The notes under the pieces were generated by a model that ran no database searches, was not told the DNA's origin, and saw nothing but the letters and a program-made list of their open reading frames with translations. A stretch of DNA of 64,000 nucleotides from Centrapalus pauciflorus (Eukaryota > Streptophyta > Magnoliopsida > Asterales > Asteraceae), in NCBI GenBank assembly GCA_020465985.1, contig JAANYP010002841.1, positions 42,553 to 106,552 on the forward strand, written 5' to 3'. Each line of letters opens with the position of its first letter. Position 1 is the stretch's first letter. Positions 11,669 through 22,738 of the stretch are shown piece by piece. Both the position numbers and the translations under genes were made by a program.

Positions 11669-12066
11669 AGGTATCCCCGTGGAAGGGTGTGATTCGATTC
11701 CGGAAGCGAGGTAAGCTCAGTCCGAGATTTATTGGGCCGTTCTTTATAGTTGAGTGAGTAGGCACGCAGGCCTACCGATTAGAGTTGCCTCCAGAGTTGC
11801 GTGGGGTACATTCTACCTTCCATGTTAGTTACCTGCGACGATGTTTGGCCCCGCATGAGGAAACGGTTCCCATGGCAGAGATCGAGGTAGACGAGCAGCT
11901 GAGATACGTCGAGCATCCCGAGACTATTCTAGACCGCAAGGTGAAAAAGTTGCGAAAGAAGGAGATTCCACTGGTGTTAGTGCAGTGGCGGTACCATAAG
12001 GGTTCCAGTGCTACCTGGGAACCCGAGGCGGACATGCGACAGCGTTACCCGCGGCTATTCACCTGA
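11669..12066 (+). pseudogene. pol: Gypsy integrase tail with chromodomain-like end
   Basis: In the shifted frame, integrase C-terminal sequence (KVSPWKGVIRF, GKLSPRFIGPF) continues to an in-frame TGA near 11755 and then resumes. The tail contains LPPELRGVHSTFHVSYLRR and a chromodomain-like stretch with ILDRKVKKLRKKEIPLVLVQ and ATWEPEADMRQRYP, ending at TGA 12064-12066. Such tails guide chromoviruses to heterochromatin. The internal TGA fits CGA to TGA deamination. Confidence 0.88.
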
Positions 12067-12095
12067 GTTGAGATCCCGAGGACGGGATCAGTTCT

Positions 12096-12108
12096 AGAGG
12101 GGAGGATT
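12096..12108 (+). promoter_or_regulatory. Polypurine tract of the gypsy element
   Basis: AGAGGGGAGGATT abuts the first TG of the 3' LTR, the expected position of the plus-strand DNA synthesis primer. Confidence 0.88.
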
Positions 12109-13841
12109 TGTAACACCCGGAATCTAGCAGCAGGTACGTGTAATTTATTTATTGGTTTTAAGAGTTGTCTTATCGAGTTGGTGGATTTTAATTGATTAAT
12201 GGCACGTGAGTTTGTAAAATAGATTGCTATTACGTGTAATTTTAATCGGTTGAGATAATAACCGGTTAGTAGTAATTGGAGATTTGGGGTTGTTTTAATG
12301 AGTTAATTAACATTCTAAACCCAAATCGTTGATCTGAGGTTAATTGGGTTAACAGGTGTTTACCTAATGATTATTGAGTATCGTACCCGTTTTAATTGGG
12401 TGTCGGACCCAAAACGTATATATAGTACGTTTGTGATTCTTCTTCTTCACTTTATCATAATCAGCCAAAGTGTGTGTGTGTATATCAGAAAGAGGTAAGC
12501 GAGGAAGCCAAGGAAGAGATTAGAGGCACCCATAATCAAGAGTTTAAACCCCTTCTTCTTCTCCTTCTTCTTCAAGTGGAAACCGAATTCAAGGCCGGAA
12601 AGTTTCCCAAGGTTAGTAATTCGTATCAAAACGAGTTGAATTGTTATATTCAGTAGTTAAGGTGAATTGGGATTAGTTTGTAACCCCTGAGATGGATAAA
12701 ATTGGATTGAGAAGTAATTCACGTAGCTGTACAAAAACAGAGCATAACCTGCTCTGTTCGTCGCCGCATCGCGCCCGCGCTCCCCTGGTCGCGCCCGCGA
12801 TCAGGGTAAGGCGGCAAAAGGGTGGTTGCTGGTGGTTTATCGTGACCGAGATGTTAGTCGCGGGTCGGACGAGCACTGGCGTGCTCGGATGAGCCCGGCC
12901 GCGACAAGAGGGGCAGCGCGGGGTCATCGCACCCGCGATTGCTGGCCGCGACAAGAAGCCTTCGACCGCGGTCACGGCCGCGCTCCTGGCCGCGCTCGTG
13001 TGTCTTGACTTGTTGATTATATTGAGCTACTGAGTCTAGTAGTATAGTCGTTATGAGTTCTGTAGTCAGTCGTTACAGTGTAGTTGTATTTATTGTTGCC
13101 AGGATTTCGTAGCTAGGCCTGGGACTTGTAGAGACTGTCATTGGTAGCGAGGCTGTAGTCGTGCTTCAGGTGAGTTACTTACTTTGTTGTTTATTATACG
13201 GGTTCGGTGTGGATCCTTTTATACGTCGACACTTGTTAGCACAGAGCAGAGCACGTGGATTACGCGTACTGGTGTGGCGCACAGAGTAGAGTGGCCTGTT
13301 GGGTCATTCCTAACTCAGAGGTCCTGACAACCCACTACTTTGTGGAGTGGGCTATGCAGGCTATTCCGGGTCGCTCCCGATGAGGCGTCGGGCAGTTGAG
13401 GCCGGCCGCATGTTGATTACTAGTCGTTATATTGTGCTAACTATTTATAAACTGTTTTAAAGTTGTTTATAGTAACTTACCAGCTTTCCGCTGACTGTTG
13501 TTTTAACTGTGGATCTCAGGTACGAGGACTGAGGCTAGGGATACAGCGGGCAGTAGCCGAGACCCGCCACGTGGACAGTAGTTAGTGACTACTTTCGTAA
13601 GTAGTCTTGCTATTTTGTGGTTTGGCTTACGAGCCAGTGACCTTTGGATGACTGTAACCTATACTTATGTTGTGGTTGATTGGCATTACCGATGGGGGTT
13701 GGTTCCCATCTCGTCGTTACTTTGTGCTTAATGTTGATGTTGGTAGTAATTAGTTGTTTAACCCTTGATGATATTGTCTATGATTGGATGACGTGGACTA
13801 TAAGTCTCATGTGGCATTAGTCGTAAAAGTAGGGTGTTACA
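12109..13841 (+). repeat. Gypsy 3' LTR (1733 bp)
   Basis: Bounded by TGTAACACCCGG and GTGTTACA and followed by GTATA. It carries a GC-rich segment at about 12795-13115, rich in CGCG, GCCGCGACAAG and similar words, that is absent from the 5' LTR. Its GT tract is short. It supplies the polyadenylation region for the element. Confidence 0.92.
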
Positions 13842-14210
13842 GTATATTAATAGATTCCATATAATAAATTCTAATGATCATTAGTTTAAATCAAAATAAA
13901 TTATTCTATTGTAATTTAATTTGATAAATTGAGGCCGATATCAATAAATTCAATGTAATAACTTATAACGATAGTTTAGTTAGATCAAAATAAATTATAT
14001 TATAAGTTGGTTTATTTTAGTTGATAAAATAAAACTAACATGAGTTACCGAGTAAGTAATAATATTTTATTAAATTAAATTATGTCAAATATTCAATCAT
14101 TTATTTAATACCAGAAATATTTACGAAAATCATTTATTTATTTAATTTAGTAATATCATAACAATCGCATGGATCTGATCTTTACATAATATTTTAGTTA
14201 AAAAATCATT
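13842..14210. other. End of Helitron block X, no gene
   Basis: This AT-rich stretch is collinear with about 46455-46838 in copy Y (shared ATGAGTTACCGAGTA). No coding region is visible. Confidence 0.6.
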
Positions 14211-14244
14211 TAGCCCGGTGCATCGCATGGGCCATCATGACTAG
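14211..14244 (+). mobile_element. Helitron 3' terminus (H1)
   Basis: GCCCGGTGCATCGCATGGGC is a near-perfect hairpin with an ATC loop. It is followed by CATCATGA and then CTAG, with a T next, which is the canonical Helitron 3' end inserted at an A/T target. Confidence 0.8.
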
Positions 14245-14247
14245 TTA

Positions 14248-15379
14248 TCTATAAAAGTTGAGTCTCATGTAATAAATATGAGTATTAATGATTTAATTTT
14301 GATTTTTAAATAAATATCAAAGTTGAGTCTCATGTAAATAAAAGTTGAGTCTCATGTAATAAATATGAGTATTAATGATTTAATTTGATTTTTAAATAAA
14401 TATAAAAGTTGGGTCTCATGTAATAAGTATGAGTATTAATGATTTAATTTTGATTTTTAAATAACTAATAGAAATAATTATTTAGTTATTTTTAATTAAA
14501 TGGAATTAAATATTTGCAAGTCCTACATTACTACTCTTAAATTACAAATGACTGTAACTTATTATTTTTTAAATTGATTTAATTATCTATTAATTGAAAT
14601 CAAGTCCCTTCATTTCCTATCACACGATTGTCCATCCATTTTCCTCAATTACTATTTTTTTGAATGACAAAATATTTATAACCCCAAAACTAAACAAAAT
14701 TGTCAAAAATTTATATATACATACAAACAAGAGATCATACGAGCTACACTATTACAACATTCATTTGCGCTCTCTCTTTAAGGTAATAATTCATATTTTT
14801 TGTTTAGCTGTTTGATAATTTCAATTTTTATGATTCTTTAAATTTTGTAACGGAAAAGAATGTGTGATCATCATTTTGTGTGGAAAATTAACAATCTTCA
14901 TCGTCGTGTTTGTATTTCAGTTTGGTGGTTTTCGACAAAAACATTGAGGAATACTAAATTGGTGATAGAGCCATATGTTCTTAGTGTTAAACACTTTGAC
15001 CTAAAAACTAAACTTCATAGAAATCTGAAAGTGATGAGGTGATTTATATTAACTTTTATTCTTTATAAGTGAACACATACGATTAACTTACATTTTTATA
15101 CCTAATTAGAAGTGATGTTTTTTTTAAATTGATTTTGGTTAACTATCATGGAATTTAGATATTGTTTATTAGAATAAATACTATAAATTTTATTTTCTGT
15201 TGCGTTAAATTTTATAGTTCCCCAAGAAATTAAGGTTGATAAATTCTTCATGAAACTATGAAAAAACCTAAAAATGTCATCCAAAATTGTCATAAACTAT
15301 AAAATTTATTTTTGTTTTATCTTATTTGATGAATGAAAATCAACATATAAAAGTAGAATAATGTTTTCTTCTAAGTATA
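14248..15379 (+). repeat. Repeat block P, left part (Helitron-like 5' region)
   Basis: It begins TCTATAAAAGTTGAGTCTCA three bases after the CTAG of the preceding Helitron, a plausible Helitron 5' TC end. Three or four tandem units of about 70 bp (AAAAGTTGAGTCTCATGTAA...GATTTTTAAAT) occupy 14248-14470. The rest is collinear with copy Q (32487-33535). P is split at 15380 by a nest of LTR elements and resumes at 31858. Confidence 0.65.
14594..15042 (+). other. Pair of short reading frames conserved between P and Q
   Basis: A 73-codon frame (14594-14815, starting MKSSPFISYHT) and a 60-codon frame (14860-15042, starting MCDHHFVWKINNL) have counterparts in copy Q near 32727 and 32994. A GTAATA donor-like site after CTCTCTTTAAG and an AT-rich, T-rich stretch ending before the second ATG make a captured 5' exon plus intron possible. 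The copies differ by indels, so protein-level selection is not evident. I do not recognise the product. Confidence 0.3.
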
Positions 15380-15420
15380 TGTAACATCCCACTTTTGGGA
15401 TGAGGACGTGGAATTATTTT
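15380..15420 (+). repeat. Left end of a split gypsy-type LTR
   Basis: TGTAACATCCCACTTTTGGG is a typical gypsy LTR start. The sequence stops after 41 bases where the minus-strand copia LTR begins. The fragment at about 28698-30022 is the likely continuation, because it resembles the interior of the same kind of LTR. Confidence 0.5.
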
Positions 15421-16778
15421 TGTTAATCGAATATGTCCAGCAATTCATTCAACATTAAACACAATATGAACAATAACAACAATCATCAATACAATATGTT
15501 GAATGCTTTCATTGAGAGAAAATGTGAAGACCTCCCCTTACGGGGCAGTCCTCAGAGTCTAGGTCCCACATCTTGCAACACGATATCAATCATAACTAAG
15601 ATAGAATAATTATATTGCGGAATTTCAAATTACAGGTACAAACATTTTAGGATAAGTTTAATATAATTTTAGTACGAGTTACAAATTTTCAAATTAAACT
15701 TATAAAGTGTACAAGGCTAATCTAATTCATGTCATCATACAATCAAATCGAATCTACCCAGACCACCATAATTATCATCTGCCAATCAGTACCGAAAGTT
15801 TGTTGAGTAGTGGTCTATAGAAAACTTCAATCTTGATTCTTGAAAGACCTAAGAACTAGGTCCAGCATATGCTTTCCCCTTATCTTTTCCTGTAAAAAGT
15901 TAAAACAACAACTATAAGCAATGCTTAGTGAGAATATAGATTTTCAGATTATATGCATTTCAAGCGGATCATGGGTCTAGCGTGATATGTCTTGACTGCC
16001 GCTATAGCCACTCATGATTGAGACATAGTAGTCATAGAGTGGATAATGTCCAGGCCACGCTCACGCTTTTAGTGGAAGCTATCCACTTATACTGGGCTAG
16101 CTACTAGCAGTCATCGTGAGGGGAGCATCAGAATAATCAATACCAAGTTCAATAGAACTGGTGACATAGCTAGGTCTAGAAAAATAGACCGACAAGGCTA
16201 ATCATGCTAAGCTGAATCAATATGTCAAAGATGCGAGCAATAATGAAAGCATAAATAATCAAGGTCATGATAGCAATAAACTCATAACAATATCTGAAAT
16301 GAACTGTAAGTACAAAGTTATGCAGATTGATAAGTCAAATAGTTATCATGATCCACAGGGCATCATCGAACCATGGTGAGCACAGGTCATAATCCAGCTG
16401 AGCATGTATGAATGTCAAAATAAACTATCATCAACAATATGTCTCAACCGGAATCTAGCATGTAAAACTGAATATCTATACCTCACAGTTCTGTTGTCTT
16501 ATCAAGCAGATTTCTCCACCACCTGAGTTATCTCAGGATTTTTTTCTCTAATCTTTGTCTTTCTGGACTCTGGCTTTGCTTTTCAAATCTTTGACCCACT
16601 TTCAATATCTTTAATCTTTAATTCTTAATTCTTTGTTCAGAATTTATCTGAACTTGTCCAGTATTTATCATAACAAGAACATTAGCTTTTAAGTTTAAAT
16701 CTTTATTTGATCTGATTCTGATAACTGATAAACTCAATCAGTCATTTTTTACTTTCTTTGTTCATTTGAAGTCTCAAA

Positions 16779-16791
16779 GAGAGAGAGAGAG

Positions 16792-16837
<46 letters not shown>
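16779..16837. repeat. (GA)n(TA)n microsatellite
   Basis: AGAGAGAG changes directly to a long TA tract inside the solo LTR. Confidence 0.9.
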
Positions 16838-16842
<5 letters not shown>

Positions 16843-16904
16843 TATATCATGGATATTATAATTGTAACACATCATTTAATTATTATTTTAAAGCATGAAA
16901 AATG

Positions 16905-17110
16905 GATCATCCGAATCAACTGTCCGGATTCGGACCATCCGGACCAGGCATCCGGATTCGGATCATCCGGATTGGGCATCCGGGCCGAACCGAAATAGCT
17001 GATCCGAATTGGGCATTCGGATTGGATCATCCGGATTGGGACCATCCGGATTCGAGATGGGTCCGAAATAGATACATCATCCGAATTTAGGTACCAACCG
17101 AATTCGGATC
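16905..17110. repeat. Degenerate ATCCGGATT-rich cluster
   Basis: At least eight short words built on CATCCGGAT(T/C) and ATCCGAATT, partly palindromic, lie in this 200-bp stretch of the solo LTR. The related LTR at 30850-31045 has a similar cluster built on CATCCGAATT. The 62-codon reading frame across it is a by-product of the repeats. Confidence 0.7.
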
Positions 17111-20039
17111 CCAGACTTAGAATAATTCCAGATTCGTTATTGATGTTTCAACTTTTATTCATACGGATTTTCATCCAAAATTCACCAAACAGAATTTTAT
17201 TAACATGCAACTTATAAATAAGTTATATTATCATTTTTGAAATGTTTTTACACTATTTTCCCTATCTTAAACACTTTAAATCACATAAAATCGTCCAAAT
17301 TCATTACTTTTTGTCAAGAACACAAAATATTACAAAAATTCAGATTTCTTGCTTATTTGGACGATTTAACCTACGATTTTTGTTTCTGTAACATTTAAAG
17401 ACTTAAATACATGATTTCTAATCATTTATACAAGCATGCAACACAAATCTATGCTTTGAGATCTTTAATTTTCGGTTTTTCTCAAAACCGAACCAAACCC
17501 ATAAAATTTCGAAAGTTTAAGTAAATATTACCTTGAATTCTTGTCGATTGATGATGTTTGTAATCCTCTTGAATTAAATCTTCAATTGATTGCAAAAATT
17601 TATGGATTCTTGATGTTCTTTGTGAAGAAGCCATAGATGTAGAGTGAGAAGAGAGAGAGTGAAAATTTTTCTTTAATTGTGATAATGAGCATTAATGCTC
17701 ATTTTCTTGTTTTATATATTTCAACTTTGATAATTATTCTATTTAACCCCTCACACTTTTGCATGTTTACATCTCTTTTAATTTGATCATCTAAATAACT
17801 TATAACATAAATATTTAACTTAATTAAATAATTTCATTACTTAATTAAATTACAAAACAAATAATGCAATTAAATTACATTGTTAGCTCAAAAACAGAAA
17901 TTGTGTTCAGTTAAAAGCTAGGTTGTTACAGAAAATATTACATTGGTGTTCTTGGAGATGACTTGCACATCACACCTATTCTCAAATCCGTATTCTTCTA
18001 TTCTGACTTCATGCCTATTCTAAATTGTTGACTCATGTATTTATACAAAATACAACCTATTTAATATTTACAATAAAGCCTCATGAACTTTATACAATAT
18101 AAATTGTTTACAACTCTATTATAAATTGTACCCAACAATCTCCTCCTTAGAGATGAATACAATTTTCAGTTAAAGTTCTCTGTTCAGGTTGATTCTTTTC
18201 TTGAATCTACTTCTTTTCTTCGATCTCTGAATCTTTTGATAAAACCTTCTTCTTTATTGTCTCTCTTTGAAATTCACATCTCTTCTTTCCTTATCCTCTC
18301 TTTTCTTGATAGCACACTCCCCCTCGAATTGATACTATAACTTTTAGAACAAAAACAAAGATTTTCAACTTTGGGGAAAATGAAACATATTCATTTTGTG
18401 AAATAACGAATCCAGGTCCACATGGGATTCATGTTTGCACAGTATACATAATCTATGTGACCTACGTTCAGCGCTGGCGTAACGTTAGCACTGATAGGAT
18501 TTCCAAATAGTCATCGTGAAATCCTTTAACTTGAAAGAATCACTCTTATTTGTTCCGGCTTAGTCACTTTGGACTAGCAGTTTATAGTCACGCAGGATAT
18601 TAGACTCGATGTGTCCTAAAAGTGTATATAATCAGCTCTAGACACATTGTGCATCAAATGAGGTCGGGAACCGGAGCAAATGTCTTCCTTGTTTCAATAT
18701 CAATAATATCGAAATTGTATATCAATAGAAATGTGATATATCTCTGTGATTATTGAAACATAAATCTTTTGAGAGATAACTGAGTGGTTGGTGGGGTTAA
18801 GTGCATGCGTCACTGGGTCCATGACGTCTTTTTCAATATCAAGTTGTCTTGATAGATTATGTGGATTACCCAGCCGACACAGTGTAGGTAGGATAATCTT
18901 TTCTTCAAATCCTTTCTCAACCCTCAGATCTCAGCATTTTTTAACTAAGCTCCCTCCGGCTCACTTTTGAGAAATAATTTCAATTGGCTTTATAACAAAA
19001 GCATGATCTGATGTACCACCATCTCCCTCAATATATCCCACTCATTTACATTTTACATCTGCTCGACCCTGTCAGTATCCCGTGACACTTCTCAACTAAT
19101 AGACCTAAAGAACCCTCACCCGCACAAACTACAGTTGGTTTGCTTCTTGGGTAGGTCTTCCGGTTCTGGTTAGATCATAGAATCGATATTTATGTCTATC
19201 TCACAGTTTGGTGCATAATCGGAGTCAACAGAAAGATTTTCAGCTTTGAAGCTCAAGGGATATCGGAAATTATGTGACATCAGAGATTATATTCATATAA
19301 ATTGGGAGATAACAGAATGAAATGGAAAATCTGATATATGATATGAAAAGAATCAGATTTTCTTGAAAGAATTAGCACATGGGAGATAACGAGAGAATCC
19401 AGTATGAATTAGAAGAGTTATAGCAAAGAGAATCTCAGAAGAAATAAGATTATGAAAATCAAAGAGATTAGATCAATTAATCTCAATGATATATTCATAG
19501 AATCAGACAAATATTTCTTTTCAGCTCAAAACTTCTTTTTATGTGTGAATCAAATATTTTCATGAAAAATCACATACAGTTTTTGAAAAAAAAAATGTCA
19601 TCGTCAAAGAATGTCTGAAACTCCCTCTGGAAATAAGTACACACAGTTAGTCAACTCATAGAAGTGAAATCAGGATCAAAAAATAATAAAAATAAAACTC
19701 CCTCTTTGTCAATTCAGCATCAGATTTGAATGAATGCAGGACAGGAATTCTAGAAAGATTCGTCTTTCAGAATCGGGTTCTAATTTGGAATGATTAGAAG
19801 CCTTTGGTGCGGAAGCTCGGGTTTCAGTCTGATGTAACTGAAAGCCTTTATATCTGGTTCTGTACTGAGAAGTACATAAACCATTTTCAATGAAGATTGG
19901 GTTTTAGTCTGAAATAACTAAAAACCTTTACCATTGAAGACCGGGTTCTAGTCTGAATTAACTAGAAACCAAGTTGAGTTGAAGCACGGGTCTTGATCTG
20001 AATTAATCAAGATCCTATGTTGAATTGAAGAACGGGTTC

Positions 20040-21292
20040 TTATCTGAAATGATAAGAAACCTATAACCTGCAAATTTTAAGATGTCTTTGGTATCCAAAT
20101 AGATATGGATCCAGACTTGTTAGCACTCTTGGGTACCCATTTCAAAATGGGTTTTGGTACCTACTTATACTTTGGTTTAGGTACCCATTGCTGATTATAA
20201 CTATTAGCTTCTATTTAAAATGCAGAAAACAAATCTCTTTTAGTATTTGAAAATTGAATATCTGAATTTCTAAAGAAACTTGAATTTGAATGTTCAGACG
20301 TTCTCAAACTCTTCTTTATGAACAACTGTCTGGTTCTAGCCTGTTTCTGGTAATACTTGGTGTTTTTCTGTGAAATTGTTTTCTGTGAAGAATGACCAGT
20401 ATGTCCATAAACTTTAAGAAAATTTGACTTCGAAGATTCACCAGTGTAAATCTTTACCGGAAGTTGTTCAACAACTTTATCTTTGCCTCTATGTATCTTT
20501 AACAGATACTTAAGTTTAAGATCTGAAGAAGAATCAAATTTAGAAAGTTCAGATGATTCTTTTCACTTTCTGTAGATAAATCAGATTGATCAACTTTAGA
20601 TTTTGAACAAACTGAAGGATCTTTAACTTCTGATTCTTTTGAAGAAAGAGAATCATTAATTTGTTTGGTAAGATGAAATATCTGATCTTCTAATCCTTTG
20701 ATAATGACCAAATAAGAATTTCTGTCATTATCAAATGATTGGAAATCAGTTTTAAAAGATTGTTCTTTTATTAAGAACATCTTTCTTTCATCTTCAAACA
20801 ACTTAGATTTTGTTTTAAAATCTTGATCTTTCAGTAAGAACTCATGTCTTTCCTTCTCAAGAGAATCTTTAGTTAAAGACAACTTTTTTTCAAGAGCAAA
20901 AAATTCTTCAGGTTTGTTTAAAACACAACTTTGATCAGTATGATTTGTTTTGGAAAGTAATTCTTAAAGATCTTTAACTTTCTTGTAAAATTCAGATCTT
21001 TCAGGCAAAAGATATTTCATTTGAGTTGTAGTAATAAATTTCTCTCTTTTCAACTCATCAAGTTCTTTATTTAATTCAGATTTTTTCAATTTATGACCAC
21101 TATTCTCATAATTCAAATCCTTTTGTTTTTCTTGTAAACCCACAATTTCTTCCTTCAGTATTAATACATCACGTAAGCAAGAGCTTTATCAGTATTTTGC
21201 TAAACAAGAATGTCATAATTGTTCTTACGAATCTTTTCAGAATCAGTAAGTTTTACAATCAGCTCAGATTTTGAATATTGTTCATATGCCAT
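20040..21292 (-). pseudogene. Decayed coiled-coil gag-like ORF of copia B
   Basis: It starts at ATG 21292-21290 with MAYEQYSKSELIVKLTDSEK and is the homologue of element A's ORF at 25682. Several frames are needed: stops occur near 21190 and 20960, and only 20499-20882 stays open at length (SLTKDSLEKERHEFLLKDQD). The protein is dominated by Lys/Glu heptads typical of a coiled coil. It ends near tryptophan-containing GTQ(K/S)-like words and WVP motifs that in intact copia elements lie between the zinc knuckle and protease. No zinc knuckle is present, so this looks like the C-terminal half of gag only. Confidence 0.65.
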
Positions 21293-21629
21293 TTAGAATT
21301 GCTTGAAATTGAATTTCCAAGATCTTTTATGGACTGATGAGTGAATTCTGATTAAACCTCTGAAAAATGAATCTGTGAACGATAACTTGTTTGAAAATTA
21401 GCTCTGAATTGACTTTTTGACTTTGAAATCTCAGTTTTTCTGCAGAAAATTGCCCGTAACTTTTTTCTGGAGTGGAATTGGGCCTCGAAAATATACCAAA
21501 CTGGCTTTGCCTATTTTAGAAATCATAGATCTCTGTTCAAACTTCGATTTGACGTATGGTAGGCCTTCTAACGATGTTCCAGTCAAAAGTTATGGCCAAT
21601 TTAAGCAACAAATGTCAAATAGAGTAAAA

Positions 21630-22090
21630 CCTTGAATCTCGAATTGTAAATGTTGAAACTCGAATGAAAATAGAGTAAAACTCGATTAATGTACAATGAA
21701 ACTCGATTGATTAAGCATGAAACTCAATCAAATAAGCATGAAACTCGATCAATATAGCATGAAACTCGATCAATAAACCATGAAACTCGATCAATAAACC
21801 ATGAAACTCGATCAATTAAGTATCAAACTCGAATAACAAGGGATCAAACTCGGTCAAAGCATTGCTAAAACTCGGTCAAAGCACTAAGCAAACTCGAATG
21901 AAATTGAATGGACTTTGATGAAACTCGAATGAATAAAGACTAAACTCGAATGGTTCCTTATGCAACTCGATTGATACTAATGTTTTCTCGGGTGATAGGT
22001 TTATAAAACTCGAATGAAACACATACAAACTCGAATAACAACTTGATCAAACTCGATTAAAACAAGGAATTCAGTGTTGCCCGAGTTTGA
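21630..22090 (-). repeat. Leader minisatellite of copia B (GAGTTT units)
   Basis: About twenty short units on the plus strand contain AAACTCGA followed by variable AT-rich spacers such as TCAATAAACCATG, with 18-24 bases between cores. They lie between the PBS and the gag-like start. On the element's own strand the core is TCGAGTTT. Confidence 0.8.
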
Positions 22091-22495
22091 ACATGAACGG
22101 ATCAAAATCAAGTTCAAAATTACAATTTTCAACAAAAATCCACGAATTTATTCCAGATTGAAATCGAACCTGCGGTTTTCATACACAAATAGTTTTTGAA
22201 AAACAACTTTGGCTAATTTCACATTAAAATCCAAAAAATTGATCAAAAAACCTCAAGAACACACACTTTTTCAAAAATTCAGAAAAATCAAAATTAAAAT
22301 TTGTGTGTTTGGAGTTATGATTTGACACTTAAATCCTCAGATTCGTCTTTAAAAACTTCACACTCAAACCATATATCAAACAGTTTCATCCACAAAATCA
22401 AAAACCATTTTGAATTTTCTGATTTTCGAACCAAAAAAATATAACAGTGTTCTTCAAAATTTCGAATTTCAGATTTTAAATTCATTCAAAATCAG

Positions 22496-22507
22496 GCTCT
22501 GATACCA
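22496..22507 (-). promoter_or_regulatory. Primer-binding site of copia B
   Basis: GCTCTGATACCA on the plus strand is the reverse of TGGTATCAGAGC and lies three bases from the LTR edge at 22510. It shows that the element reads on the minus strand. Confidence 0.9.
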
Positions 22508-22509
22508 AT

Positions 22510-22738
22510 TGTTAATTCAATATTTCCAACAATTCATTCAACATTAAATAAAATATGAACAATATCAAAATCATCAATACAATATCTTGAATGCTTTCAT
22601 TGAGAGAAGATATTACATTGGTGTTCTTGTAGATGACTTGCACAACACACCTATTCTCAAATTCGTATTCTTCTATTCTGACTTCTTACCTATTCTAAAT
22701 TGTTGACTCATGTATTTATACAAAATACAACGTATCAA
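22510..22738 (-). repeat. Middle LTR of copia B, right part (read on minus strand)
   Basis: It starts on the plus strand with TGTTAATTCAATATTTCC and matches 15421-15522 and 17936-18050. It breaks at CAACGTAT and resumes at 28234 with TTAATATTTACAATAAAA. The uninterrupted 3' LTR has CAACCTATTTAATATTTAC at that place, so the break is an insertion. Confidence 0.82.

Larger units (their letters stand above)
5920..13841 (+). mobile_element. Ty3/gypsy chromovirus, Tekay/Del-like, nearly full length
   Basis: LTRs begin TGTAACACCCGG and end GGGTGTTACA. The order inside is 5' LTR, tRNA-iMet PBS, gag, protease, RT, RNase H, integrase, chromodomain-like tail, PPT, 3' LTR. The flanks are ATATA (5915-5919) and GTATA (13842-13846), a 5-bp target duplication with one mismatch. 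The empty site is seen in copy Y near 46451-46456. Gag-pol has frameshifts and stop codons, so this copy cannot make its own proteins. Eleven substitutions, all transitions, separate the first 345 or so aligned LTR bases by eye, so the insertion is not very recent. Confidence 0.93.
2188..14244 (+). mobile_element. Non-autonomous Helitron-like block (copy X), interrupted by gypsy
   Basis: The block opens with TATAAGTTGAGTCC, close to the start of the block at 14248, and ends with a hairpin plus CATGACTAG at 14244. From about 2680 to the end it is collinear with 42115-46867 (copy Y), apart from insertions private to one copy. No Rep/helicase is encoded, so it would be non-autonomous. A gypsy element (5920-13841) and a MITE (3085-3600) are inserted within it. 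The 3' end is well supported; the 5' end is inferred only from its likeness to other block starts. Confidence 0.5.
15523..17930 (-). mobile_element. Gypsy solo LTR (2408 bp) with perfect 5-bp TSD
   Basis: The plus strand reads TGTGAAGACCTCCCC...GGTTGTTACA, so the LTR runs on the minus strand (start TGTAACAACC). GAAAA flanks both sides (15518-15522 and 17931-17935). No internal region or second LTR is present, so this is a recombination-derived solo LTR. It contains a GA/TA microsatellite near 16779-16837 and a cluster of CCGGATTCGGATCATCCGG-like words at 16905-17110. The 1.8-kb fragment at 30023-31857 belongs to the same family. Confidence 0.88.
15421..18137 (-). repeat. 3' LTR of minus-strand copia element B, split by a solo LTR
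   Basis: Read on the minus strand the LTR starts TGTTGGGTACAATTT at 18137 and ends GATTAACA at 15421. Removing the nested solo LTR and its duplicated GAAAA leaves about 304 bp. That matches the middle LTR (22510-22738 plus 28234-28310, about 306 bp). A PPT abuts it at 18138-18150. Confidence 0.8.
18138..22509 (-). mobile_element. Internal region of non-autonomous copia element B
   Basis: On the minus strand it runs from PBS (22507-22496) through a leader minisatellite (about 22090-21640) and a decayed gag-like ORF (21292 to about 20040) to a PPT next to the LTR (CTAAGGAGGAGAT, 18150-18138). No integrase, RT or RNase H is present, and the internal region is only 4.4 kb. It is a relative of element A (24022-28232), with which it shares the gag-like ORF, the WVPK-type tail near 20150 and 3' non-coding sequence. 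Confidence 0.75.

Noticed and set aside
5920..13841. Gypsy element as an endogenous pararetrovirus
   Set aside because: It has two LTRs, an initiator-Met PBS, PPT, target duplication and an integrase with D,D,E, which caulimovirid insertions lack.
16905..17110. CRISPR-like array of ATCCGGATT words
   Set aside because: Spacing is irregular, repeats are short and degenerate, and the context is a plant LTR; no cas genes.
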